From the NCBI GenBank assembly GCA_937922705.1, contig CALAIW010000023.1, positions 62,001-126,000 of the forward strand: a stretch of DNA of 64,000 bases. The letters run 5' to 3'. Of this stretch, positions 36,022 through 44,411 are shown one piece after another. Origin of the DNA: an uncultured bacterium (GTDB lineage Bacteria > Atribacterota > Atribacteria > Atribacterales > Caldatribacteriaceae). The notes below the pieces were generated by a model. That model saw nothing but the letters and a program-made list of their open reading frames with translations. It was not told the origin of the DNA and did no database searches. The position numbers were made by a program, and so were the translations under genes. The number at the start of each line of letters is the position of its first letter. Position 1 is the stretch's first letter.

Positions 36022-36051
36022 TTGACACCTTTATGTGATTTCCAATAATAT
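36022..36051 (+). promoter_or_regulatory. promoter for the yicC-gmk-rpoZ-coaBC operon
   Basis: A perfect TTGACA (36022-36027) and TAATAT (36046-36051) are 18 bases apart in the 77-base gap between rqcH and yicC. The yicC ribosome-binding site AAAGGAG (36074-36080) follows. Its -10 box overlaps the -10 box of the rqcH promoter on the other strand. Confidence 0.65.
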
Positions 36052-36075
36052 AGTGGCAAGTTTTTTCTTCGTAAA
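36047..36075 (-). promoter_or_regulatory. promoter for rqcH
   Basis: On the - strand TTTACG (36075-36070) and TATATT (36052-36047) are 17 bases apart. The rqcH ATG at 36012 would have a leader of about 28 bases with GAGGAAC as ribosome-binding site. The -35 match is 4 of 6, so this is a moderate call. Confidence 0.45.
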
Positions 36076-36089
36076 GGAGTACGCCCTCT

Positions 36090-36962
36090 ATGCGGAGCAT
36101 GACTGGATTCGGGTATGCGGAGGGGAAAGGCGCTTTGGGGGCATATCGCGTATATGTAAAAGGTGTGAACCACCGTTTTCTGGATATTGCTCTTCGTCTT
36201 CCTCGGGAACTCTCCCTTTGGGAAGAGAAAATTAGTGGGATAGTGCGTCAGTATGCATCTCGGGGAAAGATTGAACTTCGAATAGATTTTGAACCCTCCG
36301 AAGGAGCATTCACGGTTACAGTTGATACCTCTCTTGCTTGGGCATACCTTAAAGCCTTGAAAGAGCTCTCTGAGGCTCTTTCCCTTCCTTTTGAGCCGCG
36401 CGTTGAGTGGTTTCTTGAAATCGGAAATATTGTAGAAATTCGAGAGGATACGGGTGTCTGGCTTGAAGAATGGGAGAAATTTTCTCCCATTCTCCATAGT
36501 GCCCTTCAGTCGTTTCTTGCTTACCGGATGGAAGAGGGTAAAAAGCTTTGTGCTGACTTGCGTTTGCAGCTTGCCGAGGCAGAAGCAAAGTTGCAGAGTA
36601 TTGAGGAAAAGTCGGGAAAGGTTCGAGAATACTACTTCGAGAAGCTCCTCAAAAAGGTTAGAGAAGTCGTGCCTCAAGAAAGGGTAGATGAGGCTCTCCT
36701 TCTTCAAGAGGTTCTCTTTTATGTGGATCGCAGCGATATTCATGAGGAAATAGTTCGGCTTAAAGCTCACCTTGGGAGAGCACGGGGTCTTTTGGAGCAG
36801 GATGGAGTTATAGGGCGGGAATTTGAATTTCTCCTTCAAGAAATGCACCGGGAGATAAACACTATTGGTTCCAAATCGCTAGACAGTGAAATATCATCGC
36901 TTGTGGTGGACATGAAAACCATTCTTGAGCGGATGCGAGAACAGGTTCAAAACGTGGAGTAG
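36090..36962 (+). CDS. yicC: YicC-family endoribonuclease
   Basis: A 290-residue YicC/YloC protein. This family contains endoribonucleases that process or degrade structured RNAs. The N-terminal signature MRSMTGFGYAEG is intact. The C-terminus has REINTIGSKSLDSEISSLVV with VVDMKTILERMREQVQNVE, typical of the DUF1732 part. The ATG is nine bases after AAAGGAG. It is the first gene of the operon with gmk, the same order as in B. subtilis, though remA (usual between them) is missing. Confidence 0.93.
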   Translation: MRSMTGFGYAEGKGALGAYRVYVKGVNHRFLDIALRLPRELSLWEEKISGIVRQYASRGKIELRIDFEPSEGAFTVTVDTSLAWAYLKALKELSEALSLPFEPRVEWFLEIGNIVEIREDTGVWLEEWEKFSPILHSALQSFLAYRMEEGKKLCADLRLQLAEAEAKLQSIEEKSGKVREYYFEKLLKKVREVVPQERVDEALLLQEVLFYVDRSDIHEEIVRLKAHLGRARGLLEQDGVIGREFEFLLQEMHREINTIGSKSLDSEISSLVVDMKTILERMREQVQNVE

Positions 36963-36964
36963 CC

Positions 36965-37537
36965 ATGGCTGGCCTTCTTTTTGTTATTTCGGGACCATCA
37001 GGGGTGGGCAAGAGTACGTTGCGGAAGGAAGTTATGAAGCAGTGCAGTGGACTGAAGTACTCTATCTCTTGTACAACTCGTCCTCCCCGTCCAGGAGAGG
37101 AACATGGGGTAGACTACTATTTTGTGACGCTTGAGGATTTCGAAAAAATGAGGGATGCAGGCGAATTTATAGAATGGGCAAAGGTTCACGGGAACTACTA
37201 CGGTACGCCGCGCCGTCCCATAGAGGAGTGGCGAAAGGAAGGTTTTGACGTCATTCTTGAAATTGATGTTCAAGGAGCACTTCAGGTTAAAAGGAACTGT
37301 CCAGAAGGAATTTTTATCTTCGTAGCTCCTCCCTCTCTTCGGGTCCTTGAAGAACGGCTCCGTAAACGCAATACTGATCAGGAGGATGAGATTCTCCTTC
37401 GGATGACCAACGCTAACCTTGAGATGCAGTGTATTAAAGACTACAATTATCTTGTGGTCAATGACGTCTTTGAGGAAGCGGTGCGGTGTCTTTGTGCTAT
37501 CATTACTGCCGAGCGTTGTAGGATTCGAGAGAGGTGA
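36965..37537 (+). CDS. gmk: guanylate kinase
   Basis: Gmk phosphorylates GMP to GDP with ATP. The 190-residue protein starts with the P-loop VISGPSGVGKSTL (residues 7-19). The GMP-binding signature follows as SISCTTRPPRPGEEHGVDYYF near residue 34, then EFIEWAKVHGNYYGT. It begins two bases after yicC. GMP/GDP and (p)ppGpp balance link gmk to rpoZ, the next gene. Confidence 0.97.
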   Translation: MAGLLFVISGPSGVGKSTLRKEVMKQCSGLKYSISCTTRPPRPGEEHGVDYYFVTLEDFEKMRDAGEFIEWAKVHGNYYGTPRRPIEEWRKEGFDVILEIDVQGALQVKRNCPEGIFIFVAPPSLRVLEERLRKRNTDQEDEILLRMTNANLEMQCIKDYNYLVVNDVFEEAVRCLCAIITAERCRIRER

Positions 37538-37543
37538 AATCCT

Positions 37544-37738
37544 GTGTTTTCCATCGACGATCTGGTAAAGAAGACAGGTAACGCTTATATACTTTCCCTT
37601 GTTGTGGCCCGGCGTGTTCGCCAGCTTAATGAGGGTGCTCATCCTCTTGTTGAACTCAAAGAACCCCACAAGCCCCTTTTTATTGCGATTCGCGAAATTC
37701 TTGAGGATAAAATTCAGTTTGAATTTGCTGAAGAGTGA
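37544..37738 (+). CDS. rpoZ: RNA polymerase omega subunit
   Basis: A 64-residue omega subunit, which helps assemble and stabilise beta-prime. Family features are the short helix with LVKKTGNAYILSLVVARRVRQL and the IREILEDKI segment near the C-terminus. The start is GTG 37544. It overlaps coaBC by four bases. The gmk-rpoZ-coaBC-priA order supports the call despite the small size. Confidence 0.9.
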   Translation: MFSIDDLVKKTGNAYILSLVVARRVRQLNEGAHPLVELKEPHKPLFIAIREILEDKIQFEFAEE

Positions 37739-38952
37739 TGGTTGTCTACCATCCTTCCTCTTTCTTCCAGGGTAAGAAGATCCTCCTTGGGGTTACAGGA
37801 GGTATCGCGGCGGTTAAGGTGGTGAGCCTCGCGCGGTACCTCACCGAAAAGGGAGCCCGAGTTACTACCTGTATGACCCGTCACGCTCTTCGTATCGTAG
37901 GGCGTACTTCCTTTGAGGCAGTCACTGGAGAACGGGTGTATATTGACTCTTTTGCAGAAGGAGCTTCCCTTGCGCATATTACTCTTGCACGAAGTCACGA
38001 TCTTATCCTCATTGCTCCGGCAACGGCAAATATCATTGGAAAAATGGCGCACGGTATCGCTGATGATCTTTTGAGTACGCTCCTTCTCGTGGAGCCTCAG
38101 AAGGTCCTCCTTGCACCAGCTATGAATGTGAGTATGTGGAGGAATCCAGTGGTACAGGAGAATGTGAAAATCCTCGTAGAGCGGGGAGTACGCATTATTC
38201 CTCCGTCTTCCGGAAAGCTAGCCTGTGGAGAAGAGGGAGAAGGTCGTTTACCAGAGGTTGAAGAACTCGTTGAGGCAGCTTTTCAGGCGCTTCATACGCC
38301 TCGTGATCTTGCTGGAAAGAAAATCCTTGTCACTGCAGGGGCTACTCGAGAATGGGTTGATCCTTCCCGATTTATTTCTAATCCTTCTAGTGGTCTTATG
38401 GGGTGTGCTCTGGCTAGTGTCTGCCGAGCTTGGGGTGGAGAAGTGAAGCTTATTACGGGTAATCTTTCGGTTCGTGTTCCCTTTGGTGTTGTACAGGAAG
38501 TTGCTGAAACAGCGCTTGCCATGCGTGAAGCAGTTTTCCGATCTTTTGGCTGGTGTGATGTTCTTATTATGTGCGCGGCGGTCTCGGATTTTCGACCCGC
38601 CTCCTTTTCTCCTTCGAAAATAAAGCGGGGAGAGAGCGCTTTTACGCTCTCTCTTGTACCGAATCCTGATATTCTAAAGGAAATAGGAGAGAAAAAGGGT
38701 ACAAAGATTGTTGTAGGTTTTTGTGCGGAAACTGAAAATGTACTCGAAGAGGCGTGGAGAAAACTTCGTGCGAAAAATGTGGATATGATGGTGGCAAATC
38801 TTGTCGGGCAAGAAGAAACGGGGTTTACTGCTCCAACAAATAAAGTGTGGATTGTTGATCGGAAAGGTAATGAGGTAGTTTTGCCTCTTCTCCCAAAGGT
38901 TGATGTTGCAGAACGCATTGTTTCCCATTTGGTATCGCACTTTCTCTCATGA
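37735..38952 (+). CDS. coaBC: bifunctional phosphopantothenoylcysteine synthetase/decarboxylase
   Basis: CoaBC joins cysteine to 4'-phosphopantothenate and then decarboxylates it in coenzyme A synthesis. The CoaC part (residues 1-180) has the FMN-binding GVTGGIAAVK, the catalytic histidine in SLAHITLARSHD, and PAMNVSMW. The CoaB part (from about 190) has LVTAGATREWVDPSRFISN, AAVSDFRPA with the catalytic lysine region, and a CTP-binding VGFCAETENV. The length of 405 residues is usual. The stop overlaps the priA start by four bases. Confidence 0.96.
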   Translation: MMVVYHPSSFFQGKKILLGVTGGIAAVKVVSLARYLTEKGARVTTCMTRHALRIVGRTSFEAVTGERVYIDSFAEGASLAHITLARSHDLILIAPATANIIGKMAHGIADDLLSTLLLVEPQKVLLAPAMNVSMWRNPVVQENVKILVERGVRIIPPSSGKLACGEEGEGRLPEVEELVEAAFQALHTPRDLAGKKILVTAGATREWVDPSRFISNPSSGLMGCALASVCRAWGGEVKLITGNLSVRVPFGVVQEVAETALAMREAVFRSFGWCDVLIMCAAVSDFRPASFSPSKIKRGESAFTLSLVPNPDILKEIGEKKGTKIVVGFCAETENVLEEAWRKLRAKNVDMMVANLVGQEETGFTAPTNKVWIVDRKGNEVVLPLLPKVDVAERIVSHLVSHFLS

Positions 38953-40952
38953 AGCTCATTGTTCAGGTTGCTCTTCCTTTGCCTCTTTTTCGGACATTTT
39001 CCTACGCAGTGCCTGATGCACTTCTTGATACAATTCGGGTAGGAAGTACTGTTGAGGTTGATTTCCACAACCGCGTTGTAACCGGTTGGGTGGTAGAAGA
39101 GGGGGGGGAAGAGGTTCGGGGGCTTAAAGAGATCCGCACAGTAGAGCCGCTTCCCCCCTTGCCACCTTCTTTCCTCGCTTTTTTGCGGCGGCTCTCGATG
39201 CTGTACCTTACCCCTCTTGGGGAGGTTATTGCCTCCGTCGTACCACCACTCCGTAAATCGTACAAAAATTACCTCTCTTTTCGAGTTTTCGAGGGAGAGG
39301 ATAAGGCAACGTTTCGTGAGAGGTTTGGTTCTCTCTCCTCTCAAGGAATGAATGGTTTTCTCTTCCGAGAAGAATTTCGTGTCTCTAAGCGCGAGTGGCA
39401 AAAACTTCTTGAAGATGGTGTCATTCATGTGGAGCTGGAAAAGTGGTCTTTTGAGGAGGCATCTCAACCTCCCGGAACACTCTCTTTTTGGGAAATCCCT
39501 GGTATGGAGGAACGAAAAGCGTTTATCCTTAAAATTCTTAAGAAGGCACAAGATGCAGAACAAAAGATTCTCTTCCTTTTCCCGGATTTTGAGCAAGAAG
39601 ATGCCTTTCTCGGTTTTCTCAGAGAAGTTCTCCCATCTTCATCCATCGTGCGTTATGACAGCCGTTTAGGTGTGCGGGAAAGACTTAAAGCATTTCTTCG
39701 AATTGTGGAGGGAAACTTTACGGTTGTTGTAGGAACCCGACTTGCTGCTTTTGTTTTTCCGTATCGAAGCCTCCGCTTTTGCGTGCTTTTCGATCCCGAA
39801 GAGAAAGGTTATTTCTCTGACCGGGCCCCACGATACAATATTGCTGAGGTTTTAGAGGAACGAGTACGTTTTTTTGGGGGACATCTCGATATTGTGGGTA
39901 CCGTACCTTCTTTGCGAGCATACTTCCAGTGGACAAAAGGCGTGATAAAGATGGGGAACAAGTTTTCCCTTCCTTCTGAGGTTGACGTTCGGGGTGTCGT
40001 TGTTCGGAAAGAATGGGGAAAGTGTGCGCTTTTGCCTCCCACCAGGCTTTTCGTAGACGAGGTAGTGCGACGAGGGGGGATCGTTCTTATCTGGGTTCAG
40101 AAAACGGGTTATGCTACGGCTTTAGGGTGCCAAGAGTGCGGTTTCTACTACACTTGCCCTTCCTGCGGTGTAGCACTTCGGTACCATCGAGATCCTGTTC
40201 TCCTTGTGTGTCCTTTGTGCCATTTTCAGAGAGCCCCGGAAGGTACTTGTCCACTTTGTGGAGGTATAGGGTGGGAAGAATGGGGGCAGGGGACAGAGAA
40301 AGTTTTTGAGGAGGTTGAAAGAGTTTTTCCACGGGTACGGAAAGAGCGAGTGGACCTAGAGAATGAAGAAGAGGGATGGAAGGGTGCAGTGCAAGCTCCT
40401 TCTATCTTTGTGGGGACGAATGCCCTCCTTCGGGAAAGCGTTCTTCGTAGGGTTTCTCTCTTTGTCATCCACTCTCTTGATGAGTGGCTGAGTCTTCCTG
40501 AGGTTGGTGCGCGGGAGGAATTCTATCTTCGTTTGCACAAGGTTATGCGACTCCTTCCTAAAGGAGCTCGAATTGTCGTTCAGGGAAGTCGCCAAAGTCT
40601 TTCAGAGTTTTCTGGATTTCTCAAGCCTTGGTCATCTTTTTACGCTTCATCCCTCGAAAAGCGAAAGGCTCTTCTCCACCCTCCCTTTGTGCGTCTTGTT
40701 CGAATTGTTGTTCAAGGTAGGAATAAAGCGGTAGCCTTGCAGGTTCTCAATCGTTTGAAAGAGCTCTTTGCAACTTGGGAGATTCAGATTCTAGGACCCT
40801 TTCCAAGTGTGCGTCCTCGCCGGGAAAGAGCAAGGAGCATGGAGCTTGTTATCCGTTACTCCGATGCGGATGTGGAGAAAGTTTTTACTCTGTGTTCACA
40901 GGTCTTTCCCCTTTCGGGGGTGCATTGGTCTTTCGAACCCATTTTGTTTTGA
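38949..40952 (+). CDS. priA: PriA-like replication restart protein with degenerate helicase motifs
   Basis: PriA recognises stalled forks and reloads the replisome. This 667-residue protein keeps the N-terminal 3'-end-binding domain and the eight cysteines of the two zinc sites (from CQECG near residue 394 to CPLCGG near 436). The helicase motifs do not match. Where Walker A (GxTGSGKT) belongs it reads EIPGMEERKA. DEEH reads DPEE near residue 282, GSATP reads GTVPS near 317, and GTQMLAKG reads GTNALLRE near 489. It is probably not an ATP-driven helicase, like the PriA of actinobacteria, but may still bind DNA and partners. Its position before def and fmt is standard. Confidence 0.85.
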   Translation: MKLIVQVALPLPLFRTFSYAVPDALLDTIRVGSTVEVDFHNRVVTGWVVEEGGEEVRGLKEIRTVEPLPPLPPSFLAFLRRLSMLYLTPLGEVIASVVPPLRKSYKNYLSFRVFEGEDKATFRERFGSLSSQGMNGFLFREEFRVSKREWQKLLEDGVIHVELEKWSFEEASQPPGTLSFWEIPGMEERKAFILKILKKAQDAEQKILFLFPDFEQEDAFLGFLREVLPSSSIVRYDSRLGVRERLKAFLRIVEGNFTVVVGTRLAAFVFPYRSLRFCVLFDPEEKGYFSDRAPRYNIAEVLEERVRFFGGHLDIVGTVPSLRAYFQWTKGVIKMGNKFSLPSEVDVRGVVVRKEWGKCALLPPTRLFVDEVVRRGGIVLIWVQKTGYATALGCQECGFYYTCPSCGVALRYHRDPVLLVCPLCHFQRAPEGTCPLCGGIGWEEWGQGTEKVFEEVERVFPRVRKERVDLENEEEGWKGAVQAPSIFVGTNALLRESVLRRVSLFVIHSLDEWLSLPEVGAREEFYLRLHKVMRLLPKGARIVVQGSRQSLSEFSGFLKPWSSFYASSLEKRKALLHPPFVRLVRIVVQGRNKAVALQVLNRLKELFATWEIQILGPFPSVRPRRERARSMELVIRYSDADVEKVFTLCSQVFPLSGVHWSFEPILF

Positions 40953-40964
40953 GGAGGATGCCAA

Positions 40965-41471
40965 GTGGCGCTTCGAACCCTTGAAAAGTACGGAAGCCCT
41001 GTTCTTCGAGAGAAAGCACAACCAGTAACCAATATTACTGGAGATATTGTTGCCCTTGCTCAGGATATGCTGGAAACGATGCATGCTTTTTCGGGGATAG
41101 GCCTTGCAGGAAACCAGATAGGGATTCCTCTGCGGATTATTACCGTGCTGCATCCGGAGACGAAAGACAATCTCGTTGTTGTTAATCCGGAAATCGTGGT
41201 TATGAGTGCGGAAAAGGAGCTTGGGGAAGAAGGATGCTTGAGTATTCCTGAGGTCTACGGTAAGGTTGAGCGAGCACGACTCATCGTTGTTCGAGGAGTG
41301 AATCTTCAGGGGAGAGAAGTAGAAATCGAGGCTCAAGGGCTTCTTGCACGGATTTTCCAGCATGAGGTCGACCATCTTGATGGTATTCTTTTTGTGGACC
41401 GTCTGCACCCTGCTAAACGGCTCCTTTTAAGCAGTAAGCTTAAAAAGATTGCCCGTGAGGGGGCACTGTGA
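40965..41471 (+). CDS. def: peptide deformylase
   Basis: Def removes the formyl group from new proteins. The 168-residue protein has the three motifs: GIGLAGNQIG near residue 45, EEGCLSIPE near 87 and the metal motif QHEVDHLDG near 130. The first motif has Gly where most have Ala (GLAAxQ). The start is GTG 40965, seven bases after GAGGAGG. It precedes fmt, the enzyme that adds the formyl group. Confidence 0.96.
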   Translation: MALRTLEKYGSPVLREKAQPVTNITGDIVALAQDMLETMHAFSGIGLAGNQIGIPLRIITVLHPETKDNLVVVNPEIVVMSAEKELGEEGCLSIPEVYGKVERARLIVVRGVNLQGREVEIEAQGLLARIFQHEVDHLDGILFVDRLHPAKRLLLSSKLKKIAREGAL

Positions 41472-42409
41472 AGATGCGCATTATTTTCATGGGAACATCT
41501 CTTTTTGGAGCAAGGGTTCTTAGTGAACTTGCTGAGGAGAATCGCTTTACTGTTCTTGGAGTCGTAACTCGTCCAAATCGCCCTGCGGGGAGAGGATTGC
41601 GTCCCTCCCCACCTCCGGTGCGAGAAGAAGCCGAGCGTTTGGGGCTGCCTGTGTGGCAACCTGAACGAGTGAATAACCCGGATTTCGTGGGGTTTCTTCG
41701 ATCTCTTGCCTGTGATATCATTGTAGTTGCTGCGTATGGGCAGATTCTCAAAAGAGAGCTTTTGTCTCTTCCTCCCTTGGGTTGTCTCAATGTTCATGCT
41801 TCGCTTCTGCCTAAATATCGTGGTCCTGACCCCATTCGCTGGACAATCCTCAACGGGGACGAGGTAACTGGGGTTACCATCATGCTTATGGATGAGGGTG
41901 TGGATACGGGTCCAGTGCTTGCACAGCAGTCCATCCCTGTTGCACCAGATGATACGTATATTTCCCTTGTAGAGCGACTTGGTACCGCCGGTGGGAAGTT
42001 GCTTCGGGGTGTCCTTCCGGCCTGGAGGGAGGGTCGGATTGTGCCCCGTCCTCAAGAGGGGGATCCTTCGTATGCTCCTCTTCTTGGGAAGGACAAAGCC
42101 CGTATTCGTTGGGAGGACCCTTGCTGGTATATTGCTCGCCAGGTGCGGGCATTCTTTCCTTCTCCGGGGGCTTATACCCTTTTTAGGGGGAAACGCTTAA
42201 AGATTCTCGAAGCCTCCTGTAAGGAAGGAGATGGAACTTCGTGTCCTCCTGGAACTATTTATCGTATAGAGAAGCGTGGAGGAATTGTGGTGTGTGCGGG
42301 AGAAGGATTGGTGGTTGTCCAGAAATTGCAACCGGAGGGAGGACGAGCTATGTCGGCATGGGAATTTGTCTGTGGGTACCGTATTTGTGAAGGTCACGTG
42401 CTTTGTTAG
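41468..42409 (+). CDS. fmt: methionyl-tRNA formyltransferase
   Basis: Fmt formylates initiator Met-tRNA. It has RIIFMGTSLFG at the N-terminus. The catalytic asparagine and histidine lie in LNVHASLLPKYRG near residue 108. The aspartate is in MDEGVDTGPVL near residue 140. The C-terminal tRNA-binding domain is complete (313 residues in all). Two starts are possible: GTG 41468, overlapping the def stop, or ATG 41474 two codons later, which gives the more usual start MRIIFMGT. Confidence 0.95.
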   Translation: MKMRIIFMGTSLFGARVLSELAEENRFTVLGVVTRPNRPAGRGLRPSPPPVREEAERLGLPVWQPERVNNPDFVGFLRSLACDIIVVAAYGQILKRELLSLPPLGCLNVHASLLPKYRGPDPIRWTILNGDEVTGVTIMLMDEGVDTGPVLAQQSIPVAPDDTYISLVERLGTAGGKLLRGVLPAWREGRIVPRPQEGDPSYAPLLGKDKARIRWEDPCWYIARQVRAFFPSPGAYTLFRGKRLKILEASCKEGDGTSCPPGTIYRIEKRGGIVVCAGEGLVVVQKLQPEGGRAMSAWEFVCGYRICEGHVLC

Positions 42410-42412
42410 GAG

Positions 42413-43099
42413 GTGAATTGGGTGTTTTTCTTCGATGCGACCTTTCTCATCCTTATTCCTGCCCTTTTTCTTGCTCTCTACGCTCATACGAAGGTGACGC
42501 AAACATATGCAGTGCTTTCTCGGAAAAGAGCACGAGTGGGCCTTTCTGGCTGGCAAGTTGCGAAGGATTTTGTAGAGCAACTTGGACTTCGGGTGCGCAT
42601 TGAAGAGATTCCCGGGGCATTGACCGATCATTACGATCCTTCTCGGGAAGTTTTGCGGCTTTCCCAGGCGGTTGCTCGTGGAACCTCAATAGCAGATCTT
42701 GCTATTGTTGCCCATGAAGTAGGACATGTTCTTCAGAAACGCGAAGGATATGCTCCCTTTGCGCTTCGGAGCACTCTTGTTCCCGTGGCTGGTTTTGGAT
42801 CGCAACTTGCCCTTCCCCTCTTTTTCCTTGGTTTCCTCTTCGCCTTTCGACCACTTATGGACATCGGTATTCTGCTTTTCAGTTTTGCGGTACTCTTTCA
42901 ACTTGTAGTACTTCCAGTTGAGTTTGATGCTAGTCGAAGAGCTCTGCATGTCCTTGAGCGGCTAGGTCTTGTGAGTAACGAGGAAAGACCCCTTGTACAG
43001 CAAATGCTTCGTGCAGCTTCCTTAACATACGTTGCGGCGACTGCGGTTGCTGCGCTGCAGCTTATACGTCTTTTCCTCTTGCGCGAAAGTAGGGAATAA
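42413..43099 (+). CDS. membrane zinc metallopeptidase, YugP family
   Basis: A 228-residue membrane protease. The zinc motif HEVGH is at residues 101-105, between a first transmembrane helix (about residues 8-24) and three later ones. An upstream GALTDHYDPSREVLRLS segment is typical of YugP-like peptidases. The substrate is unknown. It lies between fmt and rsmB. The start ATG or GTG at 42413 follows AGGAGG directly. Confidence 0.88.
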   Translation: MNWVFFFDATFLILIPALFLALYAHTKVTQTYAVLSRKRARVGLSGWQVAKDFVEQLGLRVRIEEIPGALTDHYDPSREVLRLSQAVARGTSIADLAIVAHEVGHVLQKREGYAPFALRSTLVPVAGFGSQLALPLFFLGFLFAFRPLMDIGILLFSFAVLFQLVVLPVEFDASRRALHVLERLGLVSNEERPLVQQMLRAASLTYVAATAVAALQLIRLFLLRESRE

Positions 43100-43103
43100 G
43101 GCT

Positions 43104-44411
43104 TTGGTTGACCGATACCGGCGCGATGCAGTTTCTCTTCTTACCCGTCTTGATGAGGGGAAGATTAATTTTCTCGACCGGGCATATACGGCATGTTCTG
43201 TAAGGTACACATCTCACGAGCGAGACCTTCTCGTGAGCCTGGTGCGAGGGGTAGTGAAGTTTCGATGCAAAATTGATACTCTAGCACGAAAGTACCTCCC
43301 CAGATGGGAAAAACTCCCATGTGTGGTACAAAATGTACTTCGTTTGGGGATATTCCAGCTCCTTTTCCACACCCATGTACCTGCCTTCGCTACTGTTTAT
43401 GAATGGGTTGAAGTGGTGAAAAGCTTTGGGTATCCAGCTTTTGCCGCTCTTGTCAACGCGGTTTTACGTGGTGTTACTCGGGACCTTGAAATCTATCGGA
43501 AAGAGGCAAATGATTGGGGGGTAGACATTCCTTCCTGGCTCGAAAAAGAGTGGAAAGAAACAATTGGTGAAGCAAAGCTTTGTGTCCTTTTGCGTTCTCT
43601 TGCTCTTCCTCCCCCTCTCTTCATCCGAGTCAATACTCTGCGGGTGAGGGAGGAAGAACTCCAGGATCTTCTTTCCAAGCGAGGTATCCTAACGAGAAAA
43701 GCTTTCATCGAGGGGGCTCTTGAAGTAGTAGCAAGTTATTCAACGCTTGTCCAGACTCCAGAGTATAACCAGGGGTTATTCTATCCCCAGGATCTCGGTT
43801 CTCAAATCGTGGGGCATTTGGTGTGTCCGAAGCCTGGGGAACTTGTCGTCGATGCTTGCTGCGGGGTTGGTGGGAAGACACTCCTTCTTGCTCAACTTAT
43901 GGGAAATAGAGGTCGTATCTTTGCGTGGGACATAAACCAAAGGCGCATTGCTACTATGGAAAAATTGCTCAAGCGTGCTGGTGTTACTATCGTGGAACCT
44001 ATGGTTTGCGATTGTCTTAAGCCTCCTGAGAGTTTTCTGGGGATTGCAGATCGAGTCCTTCTTGATGCTCCTTGTTCAAATCTTGGGACCATTCGCAGGA
44101 ATCCAGAAATTCTTCTTAGGATACGAGAGGAAGATGTTGCATTGTGTGCAGAGAAGCAGCTTAGCCTTCTTCGTTCCCTTTTCCAGGTGGTCAAGCCTGG
44201 AGGACTCATGGTATACTCTGTGTGCACTTTGACGCGTAAAGAAACTATCGAGGTCGCTAGCGCGTTTGAAAAGGAGAGGGGTACGGAAGTAGAACGGATA
44301 CGACTTGGCAACGCACATATTACTGGAGAGGCAAGAGAGTGTGTTTTTCTCTGGCCCCATGAGTATTTCTGTGATGGGTTCTTTGTTGTTGCTTGGAGGA
44401 AAACAAGGTGA
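43104..44411 (+). CDS. rsmB: 16S rRNA (cytosine-967-C5) methyltransferase
   Basis: RsmB methylates C967 of 16S rRNA. I start it at TTG 43104 just after yugP; the frame is open upstream but overlaps yugP. The 435-residue protein has an N-terminal NusB-like RNA-binding domain (about residues 1-130) and a Rossmann methyltransferase. Its SAM motif is VVDACCGVGGKTLLLAQ. The two catalytic cysteines lie in LLDAPCSNLG and YSVCTLTRKE. The order fmt-rsmB is conserved. Confidence 0.95.
   Translation: MVDRYRRDAVSLLTRLDEGKINFLDRAYTACSVRYTSHERDLLVSLVRGVVKFRCKIDTLARKYLPRWEKLPCVVQNVLRLGIFQLLFHTHVPAFATVYEWVEVVKSFGYPAFAALVNAVLRGVTRDLEIYRKEANDWGVDIPSWLEKEWKETIGEAKLCVLLRSLALPPPLFIRVNTLRVREEELQDLLSKRGILTRKAFIEGALEVVASYSTLVQTPEYNQGLFYPQDLGSQIVGHLVCPKPGELVVDACCGVGGKTLLLAQLMGNRGRIFAWDINQRRIATMEKLLKRAGVTIVEPMVCDCLKPPESFLGIADRVLLDAPCSNLGTIRRNPEILLRIREEDVALCAEKQLSLLRSLFQVVKPGGLMVYSVCTLTRKETIEVASAFEKERGTEVERIRLGNAHITGEARECVFLWPHEYFCDGFFVVAWRKTR

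Noticed and set aside
36009..36848. 279-codon - strand open frame opposite yicC
   Set aside because: It is antisense to a clear YicC and has no family features; stop-poor antisense frames are common here.
38292..39596. 434-codon open frame on the - strand across coaBC and priA
   Set aside because: It is antisense to two well-supported genes, has no motif, and its residues (runs of Arg, Ser, Pro, Lys) are those expected from the complement of this genome's codon use.
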